The position numbers and the translations under genes were made by a program. Shown here one piece after another: positions 44,892-56,167 of a DNA stretch of 64,000 nt. Where the stretch lies: positions 62,001 to 126,000 of the forward strand of contig NAJO01000007.1 in NCBI GenBank assembly GCA_002077065.1. Reading direction: 5' to 3'. Position 1 is the first letter of the stretch. Every line of letters starts with the position of its first letter. The notes under the pieces were generated by a model. That model was given only the letters and a program-made list of their open reading frames with translations, was not told the origin of the DNA and did no database searches. Source of the DNA: Cryoendolithus antarcticus (taxonomy: Eukaryota > Ascomycota > Dothideomycetes > Cladosporiales > Cladosporiaceae).

Positions 44892-46556
44892 ATGAACGAG
44901 AATGCACGCCCTCGAGCGGGAGGAGACGGGAAGAGCAATGGCACAGCACATAGCACAGCCATCGATCAGGAGAACAGCATTGAGGTACAGAAGAACGCTC
45001 CCGTACAACCCAATGGCCACGCCAACCCTCCTTCGATCTCCACCGCCCAAGCCAAAGCCTACAGCCACAAGTACAAACATGCCTTCGCCATCCACCGCGA
45101 AGTCCACGTCTCATGCCTCACCCGCGACTCCTTACAGCCAGTGAGCTTTGTTGGCTTCCGCGGCCTGGCTCACCTCGTCCTCGCGACCTCAATCCTCCGG
45201 CTTATGATCGAGAACTTCAAAAAGTACGGGTGGAGAGTGACAATCTCGGCCAATGGGCCCTCGAGAAGCGATACGATCTACGGAACGATACTGTATCTAA
45301 CGGTACCGTGTCATCTGTTCGTGGCGTATGGGATTGAGGTCATTGCTGCGCGGTATGCGAGGGAGGCAGTGGGGAGGGTCAAGAAGAGTGAGGGTGACGA
45401 GAGGGACAGGCAGTTGGACGTCGAAAGACGAGCGCTAAGAGATCTATGGTGGAGGATTGCTATCGCGCATGCTGTGAACGCGACGTGCAATTTGGTAGTC
45501 TCCTCTGCGGTAGTGTATTGGTACATTGAGAACCCAGGTTCGTCCCCTTCTCAATCCCCAAGTCAACCGACCCACTGACTCTCAGCACCAGGCATCGGCT
45601 TTATCCACACCCTCCACGCCACAATCGTCTGGCTAAAAACAATCTCCTACGCCTTCACAAACCGCGACCTCCGACACGCCTTCCTCTCTCCGCCCCCACC
45701 TCACCCAACCCTCCCACCCCTCTACGCCTCCCTCCCCTACCCCTCAAACATCACCCTCCCAAACCTCTGCTACTTCTGGTGGGCCCCAACGCTAATCTAC
45801 CAACCGCTCTACCCCCGCACACCCTCAATACGCTGGACCTTCATACTCAAACGTCTCGCCGAAGCAACGCTAGCAATCGCGCTGATCTACCTGACCTGCG
45901 CTCAGTACGCTGTGCCCTTACTGGATAACTCACTCCCGGAGATCTCGCAATTAAATCTCCTGAACATCACCGAGCGGGTCCTGAAGCTCTCCACCATCAG
46001 CCTGATCTGCTGGCTAGCAGGTTTCTACGCCCTCTTCCAATCCCTGCTAAACGCCCTCGCCGAACTAATGACCTTTGGCGACAGGGACTTCTACGGCGAC
46101 TGGTGGAATTGCAGCGATGTGCGCTCCTACTGGACTTCTTGGAACAAACCCGTCGCGCACTTCATGAAACGGCACATCTACGCCCCGTTGGTAGGCCGTG
46201 GCGTGCCGCCCCCAGCAGCGCAGATCCTGACGTTCCTGTTCTCCGCCGCGTTGCACGAGCTGCTCGTGGGTGTGCCAACGCATAGTATTTTGGGGTTAGC
46301 GTTCATGGGTATGGTGGTGCAGATTCCGCTGATCTTCCTCACGGACCTGTTCTCGAGGCGAGGGAAGGGCAAGGGTGGAGAATGGGGCTGGAGGGAGACG
46401 GTTGGGAATTGGGTCTTCTGGGCGAGTTTTTGTCTTGTCGGTCAGCCGATTGCGGCTTTGGGGTACTATTTTGCTTGGCAGGCGAAGTATGGACGTCCAG
46501 GGGAGATTGAGCGGCCGGATCTGGGGGAGCTGTTTGGAGGTGGGGGAAAGATTTAA
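44892..46556 (+). CDS. DGAT1: Diacylglycerol O-acyltransferase 1-like (MBOAT family)
   Basis: Two exons (44892-45537, 45592-46556; 54-nt intron, phase 1) encode 536 residues. A disordered, polar N-terminus of about 60 residues precedes roughly eight or nine hydrophobic helices. Diagnostic motifs are FYGDWWNCSDVRSYW (the FYxDWW motif), the SWNKPVAHFMKRHIY segment, APTLIYQPLYPRT and the active-site His in SAALHELLVGVP. The order and spacing fit DGAT1 better than sterol acyltransferase ARE1/2, which would have a shorter HSF/FYxDWWN context, but the two are close relatives. The enzyme would make triacylglycerol from diacylglycerol and acyl-CoA in the ER. Codon use in the first part of exon 2 is strikingly C-rich. 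Confidence 0.88.
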
Positions 46557-47183
46557 GCGAGGTGTGTAACAAAACGAGTTGCGGGAGCGCGTAGATGCTG
46601 GGCCGTGATGCGATATGGTCTGATGAGAGATATGAAGACGTAACACAGCAGTCATTCATGAGCACAGCTTTTCCAGACCAGCACACGACTGCCAAGCGAT
46701 GTCGATCGTGATCCGCTCTCTCAAACGATTGCATGGCAGACTTGCCTCGCCTTGCTCGAGAGCCCAGCGCCAATAGCGCCCCATGTCAAGGCTCTGCGTA
46801 CCCTGCTCGCTAATCCCAAATAACAGCCCTCCTCCTCATCGATGCTGCGCCTCAAGATATTCCCACCCAAGTCCTGCTCCAAGGACTGCTGTACTCCTGC
46901 TCCACTTACTCCCATACCAACGTGAGTGGGACTTACGAAGCCTAAGCCCCTGACAAGTCCCTAGACTGCTGTTCCCTCTGCAGCCGCTCCAGTCTCCCCG
47001 CTCTGTCAAAAGAAGATCCCCGTGTCCGGACCGCATCAGAGTACCATGAGGGCGCAGACGAGGGCGAATCTCCGCTGTCGAGCGAAGGACAGAATTCGTC
47101 ATAGCACGAGTCGGGCACGGCGTCAAGGTCACCTCTTCCCCGTGCTCGCGCCCGCACATCTCGATATCATCCTCCGTCATTGA
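46557..47183. other. Intergenic between convergent DGAT1 and PKA genes
   Basis: This holds the 3' flanks of both genes. Short minus-strand frames here have no family character. Confidence 0.45.
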
Positions 47184-48749
47184 CTAAAAGTCGGGAAACA
47201 GCTTGCCGTGTCTGATTGGAAATGTCAGCATATCACGCACAGCAGTAAGCAGTAGAGCAAAACTCACGGATCGTCCCCTCCCTGCCCATAAGCCTCCGTC
47301 TCCTCGGGATACTTATCAAAAAGACTCGCATCGCCCACCCCACCCTTCACCGGCGGCACATACGGCGCATCGATATCCTTCTTCGCAAGCCTCTCCCACG
47401 TCACCTCCGCGAACCAAGGATGCGTCATCACATCTCTGCTCCCGCCATGCAAATTGCCGAGACGTTTTGTCAAGTCGGAGGTGATCAACTTGACGAGCAA
47501 GTCTTGGGCGTCCGGGTGGATGTAAGGCGGGTACTTGACGCGGCCTTTGAGGATGTTTTCGTAGATTTTGAGGGGCGAGCCGGAGTCCCAGAAGGGGGTG
47601 AAGCCGCAGAGCATTTCGAAGATGAGGATGCCGAGGGACCACCTGCTGATTGTTAGTGCTGGCATTTGTCGATTTGCAACGAGACGAGGACCCACCAATC
47701 GACGCTTTTGTTGTATCCCTTCGAGCTCACCACCTCCGGCGCGAGGTAATCAGGCGTCCCACACAACGTCCAAGTAATGTCAGGCACCTCCTTCGCGAAC
47801 CCAAAATCAGTGATTTTGAGATGTCCATGCCGATCAAGCAGCAAGTTCTCCGGCTTCAAGTCGCGATAGATGATATTCGCACTGTGAAGGTAATCCAGCG
47901 CGAGCGTGACCTCTGCAGCGTAGAACTTCGCGACCGGATTAGGGAATCGCTACACCGTCCTGTCAGCCAATCGCCACCCACATGCAGAATACAAGCACAT
48001 ACCTGACTCTTCCGCAACAAGCTAAACAACTCCCCACCCTCGATAAAATCCATAACCATATACAAATTCTTCCCATCCTGAAACGTGCCCCATAGCGTAA
48101 TCAAGAAAGGATGCTTACACCTCTGCAGCATCCTCCTCTCATCATTCGTATGCTCCACCTGCTTCATCTTCACCACCTGCTGCTTCTTCAGCACCTTGAC
48201 AGCATAGAATCGCTGATTGTGCTTCGACTGCACAAGATGTACCCGCCCGAAAGACCCGGTCCCGAGTGTCCGGGAGATCGTGAAGTCCGTCAAGGTATAC
48301 TTCCCCTTGGTCTCACGCACGGGATTGCCACGCGCGTTCTGGGTGGCGAGGCCGAGAGCTGATTGCGCAGAGGAAGCGGCAGTCTGGCTGCTGTATGCGC
48401 TGTCATTCTGCGAGGCGCTGCCGTTGTTGCCGCCGTAGTCGGGGCCGTTGATCATGTTCTTGATGGAGGGCACATTCTGGGTGTTGGCGGTGGGGTTCTG
48501 CCCGACGATCTGGTTGTTGTTGTTCATCTGATCAACCGGCTTGGGCGAGGTCGGGATGGCGGAGGGGTTGGTCCGGTTGGAGGTGCTCTCGGGCTCGCTG
48601 AACAGCGTGCTGTTCTTGGAGATTGAGGGCGAGAGCGGGGTGTTGTTGGATGTGACGCGGTCCAAGGTCGGGGAGGTGGGGGAGTTGAGGTCGTTTGACT
48701 CTTGCGAGTCTTTGGTGCGCTTCTTCTTCAGGAAACCGAGCGAGGGCAT
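47184..48749 (-). CDS. pkaC1: cAMP-dependent protein kinase catalytic subunit (PKA)
   Basis: Four exons (48749-48003, 47949-47696, 47642-47268, 47211-47184) give 467 residues; the last exon is only 28 nt and restores the C-terminal GKLFPDF. A disordered Asn/Ser/Pro-rich N-terminus of about 150 residues, typical of fungal PKA, precedes the AGC kinase domain. The Gly loop is GTGSFGRV (163-170), the Lys is Lys185 in YAVKVLKK, the catalytic loop is YRDLKPEN and the metal site is TDFGFAKEV. The activation loop is [14 protein letters not shown], with the phosphorylatable Thr kept. The C-terminal tail includes [26 protein letters not shown]. The kinase acts downstream of adenylate cyclase in growth and development. 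An intron in the WW pair of the VDWWSLG motif is a handy check of the model. Confidence 0.96.
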
Positions 48750-49510
48750 GGGCGCAGTGGGGGGAGGTTCGCGTGGAGCGTCGTGCTCTCCCTGCTTGTT
48801 GCTTGCTATGCTCTGCGGCGGAGCGGGTCGGCGCGGACAGGTGCGTTGTCTTGTGTGTATGTGGGTCAGACAATGGTGTATTGCTGCACTATGCGCATGT
48901 AGCCAGGTGCTGGTCGAGCAAGGTAGGTCGCCGGAGAGTGGAGCTTGCGCGCTGCAGCAATCGAGATGGCTATTGCACGGCCTCCACCAGTGAATGTAGC
49001 TATTTGTCGACAGTGGCTATGTGGTCCCGATCACAGTATACAATCACACACAGGTGTGTATCTGTAGAGTGAAGGTGGTGCTGACGACTCTCCTCTCCAA
49101 TGCCCTGCTCTGCGGATGGCTGGGGCACAGGGAGCTGTGGGCGGGGACGGGAAGCTTCGGTCCTGATTGGCAATTGCAGAGGAATGGATTCGTCGTGTCG
49201 GGACAACGCCAGATCTCTTCTTCACAGTACGACGGATGGACAGTCGGTCGTGGATAATGTTGCGCTTGATGTGGTGTACGGCATACAATCATCGTAAGAG
49301 GAAGAAGCAAGACCGCCCGCTCTCCACCCTGTCGCTTCCTACGTACACCTCCAAGCGAGCGATCCAGGCACGACCTCGACCCCGCAGTAGCGACAAAACC
49401 CACATGGCAATCCGGTCCGATCAGGTCATCTCATTACTGCTATGTGCCTCAGGCCCAGTCTGACTATGGCGTATGTACAATCATCCAGTCGTATTATTGC
49501 TTTGCTCCCA
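48750..49510. promoter_or_regulatory. PKA upstream region and 3' flank of the SLC35F gene
   Basis: Both neighbours read leftward. The region is the probable PKA promoter and leader. Many short overlapping frames are present, none convincing. Confidence 0.4.
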
Positions 49511-50752
49511 TCAAACAACAGCCTCGGGTCTCTCAACCCTCCTCCTCGCCGTCCCCACCCCAGCAACCCCCCGCTCCTGATTCTCTCCCAACCAAGGCTT
49601 CTTACTCTCCCCCAAAATCCCCTTCTCACTAAAGTAATACACAAAATGTCCCACAATAATCAAACAGAACGCAATAGGATACATCCAATGAATGTGATAC
49701 CCAAATACGCTCGTCCCGACCGCCACGCCCCAGAAATTTGCCGTCAACAGGCCGATATTGAAGAACGCCGCGCTCGCCATGCGGAACACGATCGGAGCGA
49801 AAGAGTAGAAGAGTGCGAGGATGAGTGTGTAGCCGACCAAGTAGCCAGCTACCTTTGGGCCCCAGACGGCGTTTGCCAGGGCCTCGCGGTCGAAGATCGC
49901 GGCCTGAATGCCGATGATGAACATTCCCCAGAAGCTCAGCTGGCCGAGCACTTCGTACAGCGGGCGTTTGGACGTGAGGAATTCTTCGAAGACGTTGCTG
50001 AAGCCGTAGCAGCTTGCGCCGAGCAGCGCGAATAGATCTCCCTTGACGGCATTCAGGGCTGGGCCGAAGTTCGTGCTGCCTGTGATGTGGTCTGAGCCTA
50101 GAAGTACGCCGAGCCCACCACAGCAGATCAGGATGCCGATGTATTGCGCGACGTGGTAGCGGACTTTGAGGAAGAAGAAGGAGATTGCTACGACTACTGC
50201 GATGGCCCAGAAGTTTATCAGTTGTGCTGACAAGATTGTCGTGTAGCGGTAGGCGAGCACTGTGAAATAGTTTCCTTGCACGTCGAAGAAGGCGAGGATG
50301 AAGTAGCGCCAGCCGTCCTTCCAGATGAGTTTGATCCAGCCGCCGAACCCGTACTTATAGATCGTCCAGGTCGTGTAGATCAGCGTGAGCAAGATGTAGT
50401 TGAACAGCGTCTGGAAGGCCGGGATACTCGTTCCTGCAATACTGAGCAGAGTCGATAGCGTGTTCGTTCCTGTCAGTGCGATTGCCAAAGCCTGGGAGAG
50501 TGCAAGGACGAGGTAGAACTGCTTCGTCTTGAGGAAGGCGAAGCGGCCGGCTTTCGGTGCCTCGAGATCGTCCGTGTTGAGCGCTGCGCCGTGGGAGGAG
50601 TTCGAGTCGAGCATCTCGACTGCGCCGTGCTGATTGCCATTACGAGCAGCTAGGGAGCTCTCGCCTGAAGAGCCAGTCGGCGAGGCGGAAGTGCCCTTAG
50701 GTCTGACGCTGTAGTGCTCGATCGGTGCGTCGGAGGCGATGTGGTCGGCCAT
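49511..50752 (-). CDS. SLC35F1/F2/F6-type membrane transporter
   Basis: This is an intronless gene of 413 residues. A hydrophilic N-terminus of about 70 residues leads to ten predicted membrane helices (KTKQFYLVLALSQALAIALTG; FQTLFNYILLTLIYTTWTIY; YFILAFFDVQGNYFTVLAYRY; VAQYIGILICCGGLGVLLGSD; PIAFCLIIVGHFVYYF). The segment DVQGNYFTVLAYRYTTILSAQLINFWAI is diagnostic of the SLC35F (formerly DUF914) group within the drug/metabolite superfamily. Substrates are poorly known, and Golgi, vacuolar or plasma-membrane placement cannot be told from the sequence. The gene is complete, with an ATG at 50752. Confidence 0.92.
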   Translation of the reverse strand: MADHIASDAPIEHYSVRPKGTSASPTGSSGESSLAARNGNQHGAVEMLDSNSSHGAALNTDDLEAPKAGRFAFLKTKQFYLVLALSQALAIALTGTNTLSTLLSIAGTSIPAFQTLFNYILLTLIYTTWTIYKYGFGGWIKLIWKDGWRYFILAFFDVQGNYFTVLAYRYTTILSAQLINFWAIAVVVAISFFFLKVRYHVAQYIGILICCGGLGVLLGSDHITGSTNFGPALNAVKGDLFALLGASCYGFSNVFEEFLTSKRPLYEVLGQLSFWGMFIIGIQAAIFDREALANAVWGPKVAGYLVGYTLILALFYSFAPIVFRMASAAFFNIGLLTANFWGVAVGTSVFGYHIHWMYPIAFCLIIVGHFVYYFSEKGILGESKKPWLGENQERGVAGVGTARRRVERPEAVV

Positions 50753-51415
50753 GTTTGCTGGGTACTCTAGGTCTGAGATCCTATAGATGTCGATACCAAT
50801 GCGACGCGATGCGTCAAATTGAGGTTGAGTTTGGAGCTTTCCGCGTGTCTCGAGAGCGCAAAGCTTCCTAGAAGTCGCTCTCGGTTCTACCTAAGTAGAT
50901 TGCGTATCAATGTTGCGGTGAATCGAGGAAGAGGAGTTAGTTGTGGCGCTCGCCTACTTGAACTTTTTTGTTCTTCAATGGTGGGGCGAGCTTGGGATCG
51001 GCAGCGCACATGGCGCCGCTAGGGATCTGGCCAAACCATCGCGGTATTCGGTCCGGTAGACTATATCTTCGGGACTTGATTAGCATATCCTGTACATGAA
51101 GTGTACAATCCGAGATCAGTGGAAGGGAACTGGATTATTATTGCAGTTCTAGGGAATTTGCTGCAGCGTTGAAGGTAGAAGGAAAGCTATTCTCTCCGTT
51201 GATTCGATACTTGCTGTGCCTCTATCGCCTTGGCCGCAACAACCACCTCGATCGTGCTCGATCCCTGGGAGGCACCGCACGAGGTGGCATGAGCAACTGA
51301 TGATGCTCGACGCTGATCGAGGTAGACGCCAACCTCTGGCCCCTCTATCCCCGTGCACTACCCATGCCTCTGTACCGCCCCTCTGGATGATATCGCTGAT
51401 CGCCCACCGCGCAAC
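50753..51415. other. Intergenic between the SLC35F and DUF7918-B genes
   Basis: SLC35F promoter. A palindromic GAACTTTTTTGTTC lies at about 50959-50972. No gene was seen. Confidence 0.4.
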
Positions 51416-52515
51416 CTAGTCCTCCTCGTCATCATCGCTGTCGCAGATATCGATGAACGTCTCAGCGACCTTCGCCTTTTTGCGACCCGAGTTCTCCGAA
51501 GCGATTGTGACATCGTCGTCTTCAACTCCCGGGGTGCTCGCAATCAACGTCTCCGATCGGGCACGTTTCGAACGCTGCCCTTCCTTTTTGATCTTGAGAG
51601 CTACTTCCTTCTCGGCTTGTAGACGATTCACCACTTCCACCAACTCTGCCTGCGTCAGACTCGCAGCATTGCGTTCTTCCAGTGGTACAGGAGTCGGTGT
51701 GCGACTGATGATGCCCTCGGCTTGCAGTCCCTCTGTCTCGTTGTCAGCGCCGCCCAATATTGTGGTGACGGAATTACCCACGACGAGTGCGGTATTTGAA
51801 CACGAACACAGCCAGAGCTTCATCGCCCCACGGGAATGTAGTCTCGACCCAATGTGGTGTAGTTGGCTTCGGTGCGCCGAGTCTATCTATTGATTAGCCC
51901 GGGACATCTTAGCGTCTTGACTGCACCCACGTTGCATGGTTCGTCACAGCGCGACCCTTCAGCGCCTTCTCTGGCACATCTGCAGCAGCGGCAGACAGCA
52001 AGCTTGCTCTGGAGGTACGTTGATCCTGTTTGGTCGTCGTCACACAGCGCTGAACCCGAACTTTGATCTCGCCAAGCTCACGCAGGGTTTCGAACATCTC
52101 AGGCTTCGCGGCAGCATCCGCTGTGTCGCTGTCAGTCACCTGCTTCCGCCTGGCATCGCGGTAACATACTCGTATTTAGCTCGGCAAACACGAAGGGCCT
52201 GAGAACCGGTCCACTCGGCGAAGCCTCTACGGCTCCATCAATGAGTCTAGAGCACGGGAGCCAATCCAGGTTCAGGATCGGGGAGCGCGCAAACTTTCCA
52301 TCTATGCTTATCTCACACCTCATAGCTCCTTCCCTGTATGGGATGTCAGGTCTGAAGGTCAGGTCGATGCTGAACTCGGCCCGAGGTCTGATCTCAATGT
52401 ACGCTGCTACTGTCTTTGCCACGTCAGGGTCTGAAGGATCAGTGTCGTACTCTTGCAGTGGCTGCCCATCGATTTGGACGGTGACTTCTGCACAAGGGAG
52501 GTAATTTGAGCGCAT
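51416..52515 (-). CDS. DUF7918 family protein, copy B
   Basis: Four exons (52515-52170, 52120-51931, 51882-51782, 51732-51416) with 49-, 48- and 49-nt introns encode 317 residues, the same length as copy A. Intron positions and phases (1, 2, 1) match copy A. Conserved blocks are EVTVQIDGQPLQEYD, AYIEIRPRAEFSIDLTF, CEISIDGKFARSPIL, RELGEIKVRVQRC, PEKALKGRAVTNHAT, TTFPWGDEALAVFVFKYRT and LEERNAASLTQAELVEVVNRL. The C-terminus ends in a Lys/Arg patch (GRKKAKVAE) followed by FIDICDSDDDEED, a hydrophobic-acidic motif like a SUMO-interaction site. The ATG at 52515 aligns with the start of copy A; an in-frame ATG 39 bp upstream (52554) is possible. Function is unknown. Confidence 0.83.
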
Positions 52516-52938
52516 AGTGACGATGGTTGGTCGATATCGAAGCGGTGTTCGCATGCAACCTGCTCGCTGAGAGTGCCCAGTGATGGGTATGGTAGAATGA
52601 AATGGTATTGGAATCGGAAGTGAAGTCGGATTTCGTGGCGGATATTGCCGAAGTGAAGACTGGAAGGTGCGATGGAGTGATGCCGCGTGGGTGGGCGTGC
52701 CTTCCTGAAGTGAGGTGGTCAGTCCAAGATTGAGTGGATTTCACAGACAGGTGCAGTGCTCACACATGGCTGCAGCAATCGCAAGAAGTCTACGTAGCGT
52801 CCACCACAAGTGTTGCGACGTGCGCGAGATGACCCGTCGCGCGCGAGCATTTGCTCTGAGTCTCGTCCACTGCACGAATGTCCACTCAAATCAGGTCGAC
52901 AGTCAATACTGCCACACGAGCGACACAGAGCTCAGATC
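52516..52938. other. Short intergenic between DUF7918-B and -C
   Basis: The genes are in the same orientation. This is the promoter and leader of B and the 3' flank of C. Nothing else was seen. Confidence 0.45.
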
Positions 52939-54081
52939 TCACGACAAGTCCACAACCTCCACATCGTCATTCACCTTCACCTTCTTCCTGCAGCTCTGCG
53001 CGCTCGTGAACGATACATCAGCATCAGCCTCCAAGTCGTCATGCTCGTCGTCCGAGATAGAGATGACTGCGCTTGAACGCTTCTCCCCTTTGACCTCGGG
53101 TTTCACCTTATGCATTGCTTGACGTGCCTTCAAGCGTTTCGCAAGTTCTCGTGCCTCCTCTACGGTTAGCGTGTCGACATCGCGCTCTTCAAGAGGTGGC
53201 GGCGTCGGACTGCGTTCGATGATTTGCTCTATCTGGAGATCGCCTGTGTTCATGTCAGTGGTGCAAGACTTGCATACTCAAGGAACGTACGATGTGATCT
53301 GTATAAGAAGCGGTACGTCGCGATTGGTTGGTCACCGTATGGATACTCGACAACTGTGGCGGGCCGGCTCATCGTCGACGTGGATACGGGGACCGGGACG
53401 GCGTCCCCCAAACTGCGAAATGTCAGTAAGTTGCCACAGCAGTGGTGGTGTAGAGACTTACCCAGCACGACACGAGATTGCACGACCCTTCAACGCTTTC
53501 TCGGAGACCTCCAATGCAACGAGATGCTTCGAGGGTGCGTTCGCTGGGACTGCCTGTTTCGTTGGAGTGACGGGTGTCGGCGCTGCTTGCAGGGGAGACT
53601 TGCGACATCGATAGATGGCGATGCGGATCTCGCCCAGTTCCGAAATAGTGTCTTTAGCGTTCGTGGCCGGGCGAGCCTCCGCTGCGATAGGATCAGTATG
53701 GTGTTCGGGAAGACGCAGAGGGGACGACCTACTCTTATCGAGCGGAGCGAACTTCAATTTCCTTCGTAGCCCGCCAGAGTTGATGTCGCCAAGTGAGGTG
53801 CGGAGGCCTTGACGCAAGCGCGTGTAGTCGTAGAACCACCGGCAGACCTTCTCACCATCGATGAATGTACGTATTAGTATATCGTCGTCACGGAAAGGAT
53901 ATGCCGTCAAGAAGGCGTAGTCAATTTTGAAATTAGCATCTGGCGAAGCTTCGATGTACGCAGTGGTTGTATTTCCGGCGTGCTGACTGCCGCTGACCGG
54001 AGTGTCGGCGGCGTACTCACGTAGCGGTCTATCGTCGATGCTAACGCTGATGCTCACACCAGGGAGGAAGTCGGCAATCAT
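52939..54081 (-). CDS. DUF7918 family protein, copy C
   Basis: The preferred model has four exons (54081-53733, 53681-53462, 53412-53291, 53243-52939) and 331 residues. The first intron (51 nt; GTAGGT donor, CTGAT branch, GCAG acceptor) is a multiple of three and has no stop, so it looks like coding sequence. It lies exactly where copies A and B have intron 1, in the same phase, and removing it restores the alignment (LDKTEARPATNAKDT). Blocks shared with A and B are VSISVSIDDRPLREYA, AYIEASPDANFKIDYAF, RTFIDGEKVCRW, ELGEIRIAI, SEKALKGRAISC, EYPYGDQPIATYRFLYRSH and LEERDVDTLTVEEARELAKRL. The C-terminus has two SUMO-interaction-like motifs, VISISDDE and the terminal VEVVDLS. Function is unknown. 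Confidence 0.83.
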
Positions 54082-54812
54082 CGTGTCCCCTTCAAGAGAC
54101 TATCGTCGCGGTTGCAGGGCGATCTGGCGAGATAGTGGGTGTTGCCCCCTAGGTGTCGGCAGTGAACACGACAACAAGTGATTATATGGGAGTGTCGAAG
54201 TCCAGAAGCTGCGCGGCACAGCCCAGCTCAGAAGTGAGTCTGAGGCAGCTTCAAGGTGAAGTCGCGATCCAGGGACGCGTTCCTGCCTTACCTTCGATTC
54301 TCCTGGATTCTGCAACATGGGCAGTGTTGCTACCAGCTTGACCATAGCAGTGGAGATATGTACCGCTACGTCTGTGAGAGATTCCGATTTGGCACGTACT
54401 GTAGCTACCTCACCTATGCCTTTCATCGCGAGGTATTCAGTGAGGTGGAGTTCTCCAGGGACGCGCTCCTACATCATGGCTTCCGTCGCGTGATCCCGTG
54501 ACCATCTCTCACGAAGCGGCAGGTACCGCCGGTGCTAAGCTTGACTGACCGGGGTGTCGTGTCGTTTAGAGATAAAGATGTGCCGATGCCCCGCGCTTCT
54601 GCTCTGCTCTCGCGTCTCGTACCAAGCAAATCGACGCACGTGTCACGCCAGCCGACCGGTAGCCCACTTTTACCTCTTTGCACGCGGTAAACCACCTCTA
54701 TTCCTTGCTTCCCCGGCGCACTCTTGGTGCTGCCGCCCCGCCGGGCCAGGCACACATCGAGTGTTGGCCTGAGGATCATCGACACCCGGGTAAAGTAACT
54801 TTTTGTCGCATC
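54082..54812. promoter_or_regulatory. Divergent region between DUF7918-C and NC2-alpha
   Basis: Two promoters point outward from this 731-bp gap. No gene or RNA was recognised. Confidence 0.4.
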
Positions 54813-55592
54813 ATGGCATCAAATAGTCAATCCTCCGAATTCGCGCGAAACGCTCCACGTTCACCAGACCTTTCATCGAGTACTGCACATCGACCTCAGT
54901 CACCTGACCTGTCTGGACTCGGCGCTCCTAGATTCGAGGGCGGATATAACCCTCATCGAAGGAGTCTATTGTCATCATCATTCAACGACGATAGCTTCGG
55001 CGCAGGCGCAAGAAGTCAACCTACTTCAGTACCACAACACCCATATCAACAACATCCTCAATTCGACATGCCACCACGGAGTCGGATGAAGTCGGAAGCC
55101 GACGTCCACATGCAGGATGCGCAACCAGGCTACCCGATTCCACCCTCAAACGGCTTCTCAACGGGCCCAGACGGTACTTCCTCAGCTCCATCCGATCCCA
55201 CCCACGGTGTTACCCTGAAGACCTCCTTCCCAGTCGCGCGGATAAAGCGTATCATGCAAGCCGACGAGGATATTGGCAAAGTCGCCCAGGTCACGCCCCA
55301 TGCCGTCAGTCGCGCGCTGGAGTTGTTCATGATCAAGCTCATCACCGCGTCGGCAGAGCAAGCGCGCGGGCCAGGCGCGGCATCAGGAACGAGTAAAGGG
55401 CCAAGGAGAGTGCTGGCGCAGCACATGAAGAGGGCGGTTCAGCAGGACAAGACGTTCGACTTCCTGGAGGAGATCATTGGGAAAGTGCCAGATGCGCCGA
55501 CGAAGGGGAAGAAGGAGGCAGGTAGTGATTCTGATGAGGTGAAGCCGAAGAAGCGAGGCAAAAAGAGGAAGGAGTCAGGCGAGGGTGTATGA
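54813..55592 (+). CDS. BUR6: Negative cofactor 2 alpha subunit (NC2-alpha/Bur6/DRAP1)
   Basis: This is an intronless gene of 259 residues. A disordered N-terminus of about 130 residues precedes an H2A-like histone fold (about 136-226): LKTSFPVARIKRIMQADEDIGKVAQVTP, then AVSRALELFMIKLITASAEQAR and LAQHMKRAVQQDKTFDFLEEI. Between helix 2 and the next strand is a Gly/Ala/Ser-rich insertion of about 13 residues (GPGAASGTSKGP), not usual in yeast or animal NC2. The C-terminal tail is Lys-rich and nuclear-type (KPKKRGKKRKE). NC2 binds TBP on promoters and represses or redirects RNA polymerase II initiation together with the NC2-beta partner. The ATG at 54813 was chosen over a longer TTG-led frame. 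Confidence 0.93.
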   Translation: MASNSQSSEFARNAPRSPDLSSSTAHRPQSPDLSGLGAPRFEGGYNPHRRSLLSSSFNDDSFGAGARSQPTSVPQHPYQQHPQFDMPPRSRMKSEADVHMQDAQPGYPIPPSNGFSTGPDGTSSAPSDPTHGVTLKTSFPVARIKRIMQADEDIGKVAQVTPHAVSRALELFMIKLITASAEQARGPGAASGTSKGPRRVLAQHMKRAVQQDKTFDFLEEIIGKVPDAPTKGKKEAGSDSDEVKPKKRGKKRKESGEGV

Positions 55593-56167
55593 GCAGTTGT
55601 TGCGACATCGCTCAGCCTCATACCCTGCACTCACTACGCCTTGCGCTGCGTCTGCGCACAGGGCAAGGAAAGAACATAAGACCCCTGCTGTGAGAGCAGG
55701 CTGGGCCATAACAAGCATATCGAAGCCTGTGCGCCAACAGCTCGCCTTCATGAGTCAGCATCGAGTAGCTGCTGATCGCCAAGCATCTGAATGTCGCGCG
55801 TGGCCACTCGAGGATCTAGCCTCTCCAACTACCGGCGACAGCAAAATACAGCGCCTTCGGGCAGAGCAATGACGATAAAGCCGGGTAGTGGAGCAGAACA
55901 CGACGTTCATAACCCGAGCAGCTGCATACAGCCGCAGAGGCTCTGCTTCCCCCACTGCAGCTTCCCCGCAGCAGGTCAGACGCCTACACATTACAGCACT
56001 TGACTAATTGTTCGTCCGCCGCATATCACATAGCCGCGGCAGTGCATGGAGAAACTATACCACGATTTCAACGACGTCGTTTTCATATTCCAGTTCAGAC
56101 ACGCAAGTAACGTTTTCATCACCTTCCTCCTTTCATTCCATAACATTACCAAATCTCAACCGCAGCC
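55593..56167. other. Intergenic, SSADH promoter
   Basis: Both neighbours read rightward. The last 60 bp are C/T-rich leader sequence ahead of the ATG. Nothing else was seen. Confidence 0.45.

Noticed and set aside
46339..46773. Minus-strand frame overlapping the 3' end of DGAT1
   Set aside because: It is antisense to a clear membrane-protein exon and has no independent support.
50955..50975. GAACTTTTTTGTTC as a possible Sm site of another snRNA
   Set aside because: There are no flanking stems and no U2, U4 or U5 signature upstream.
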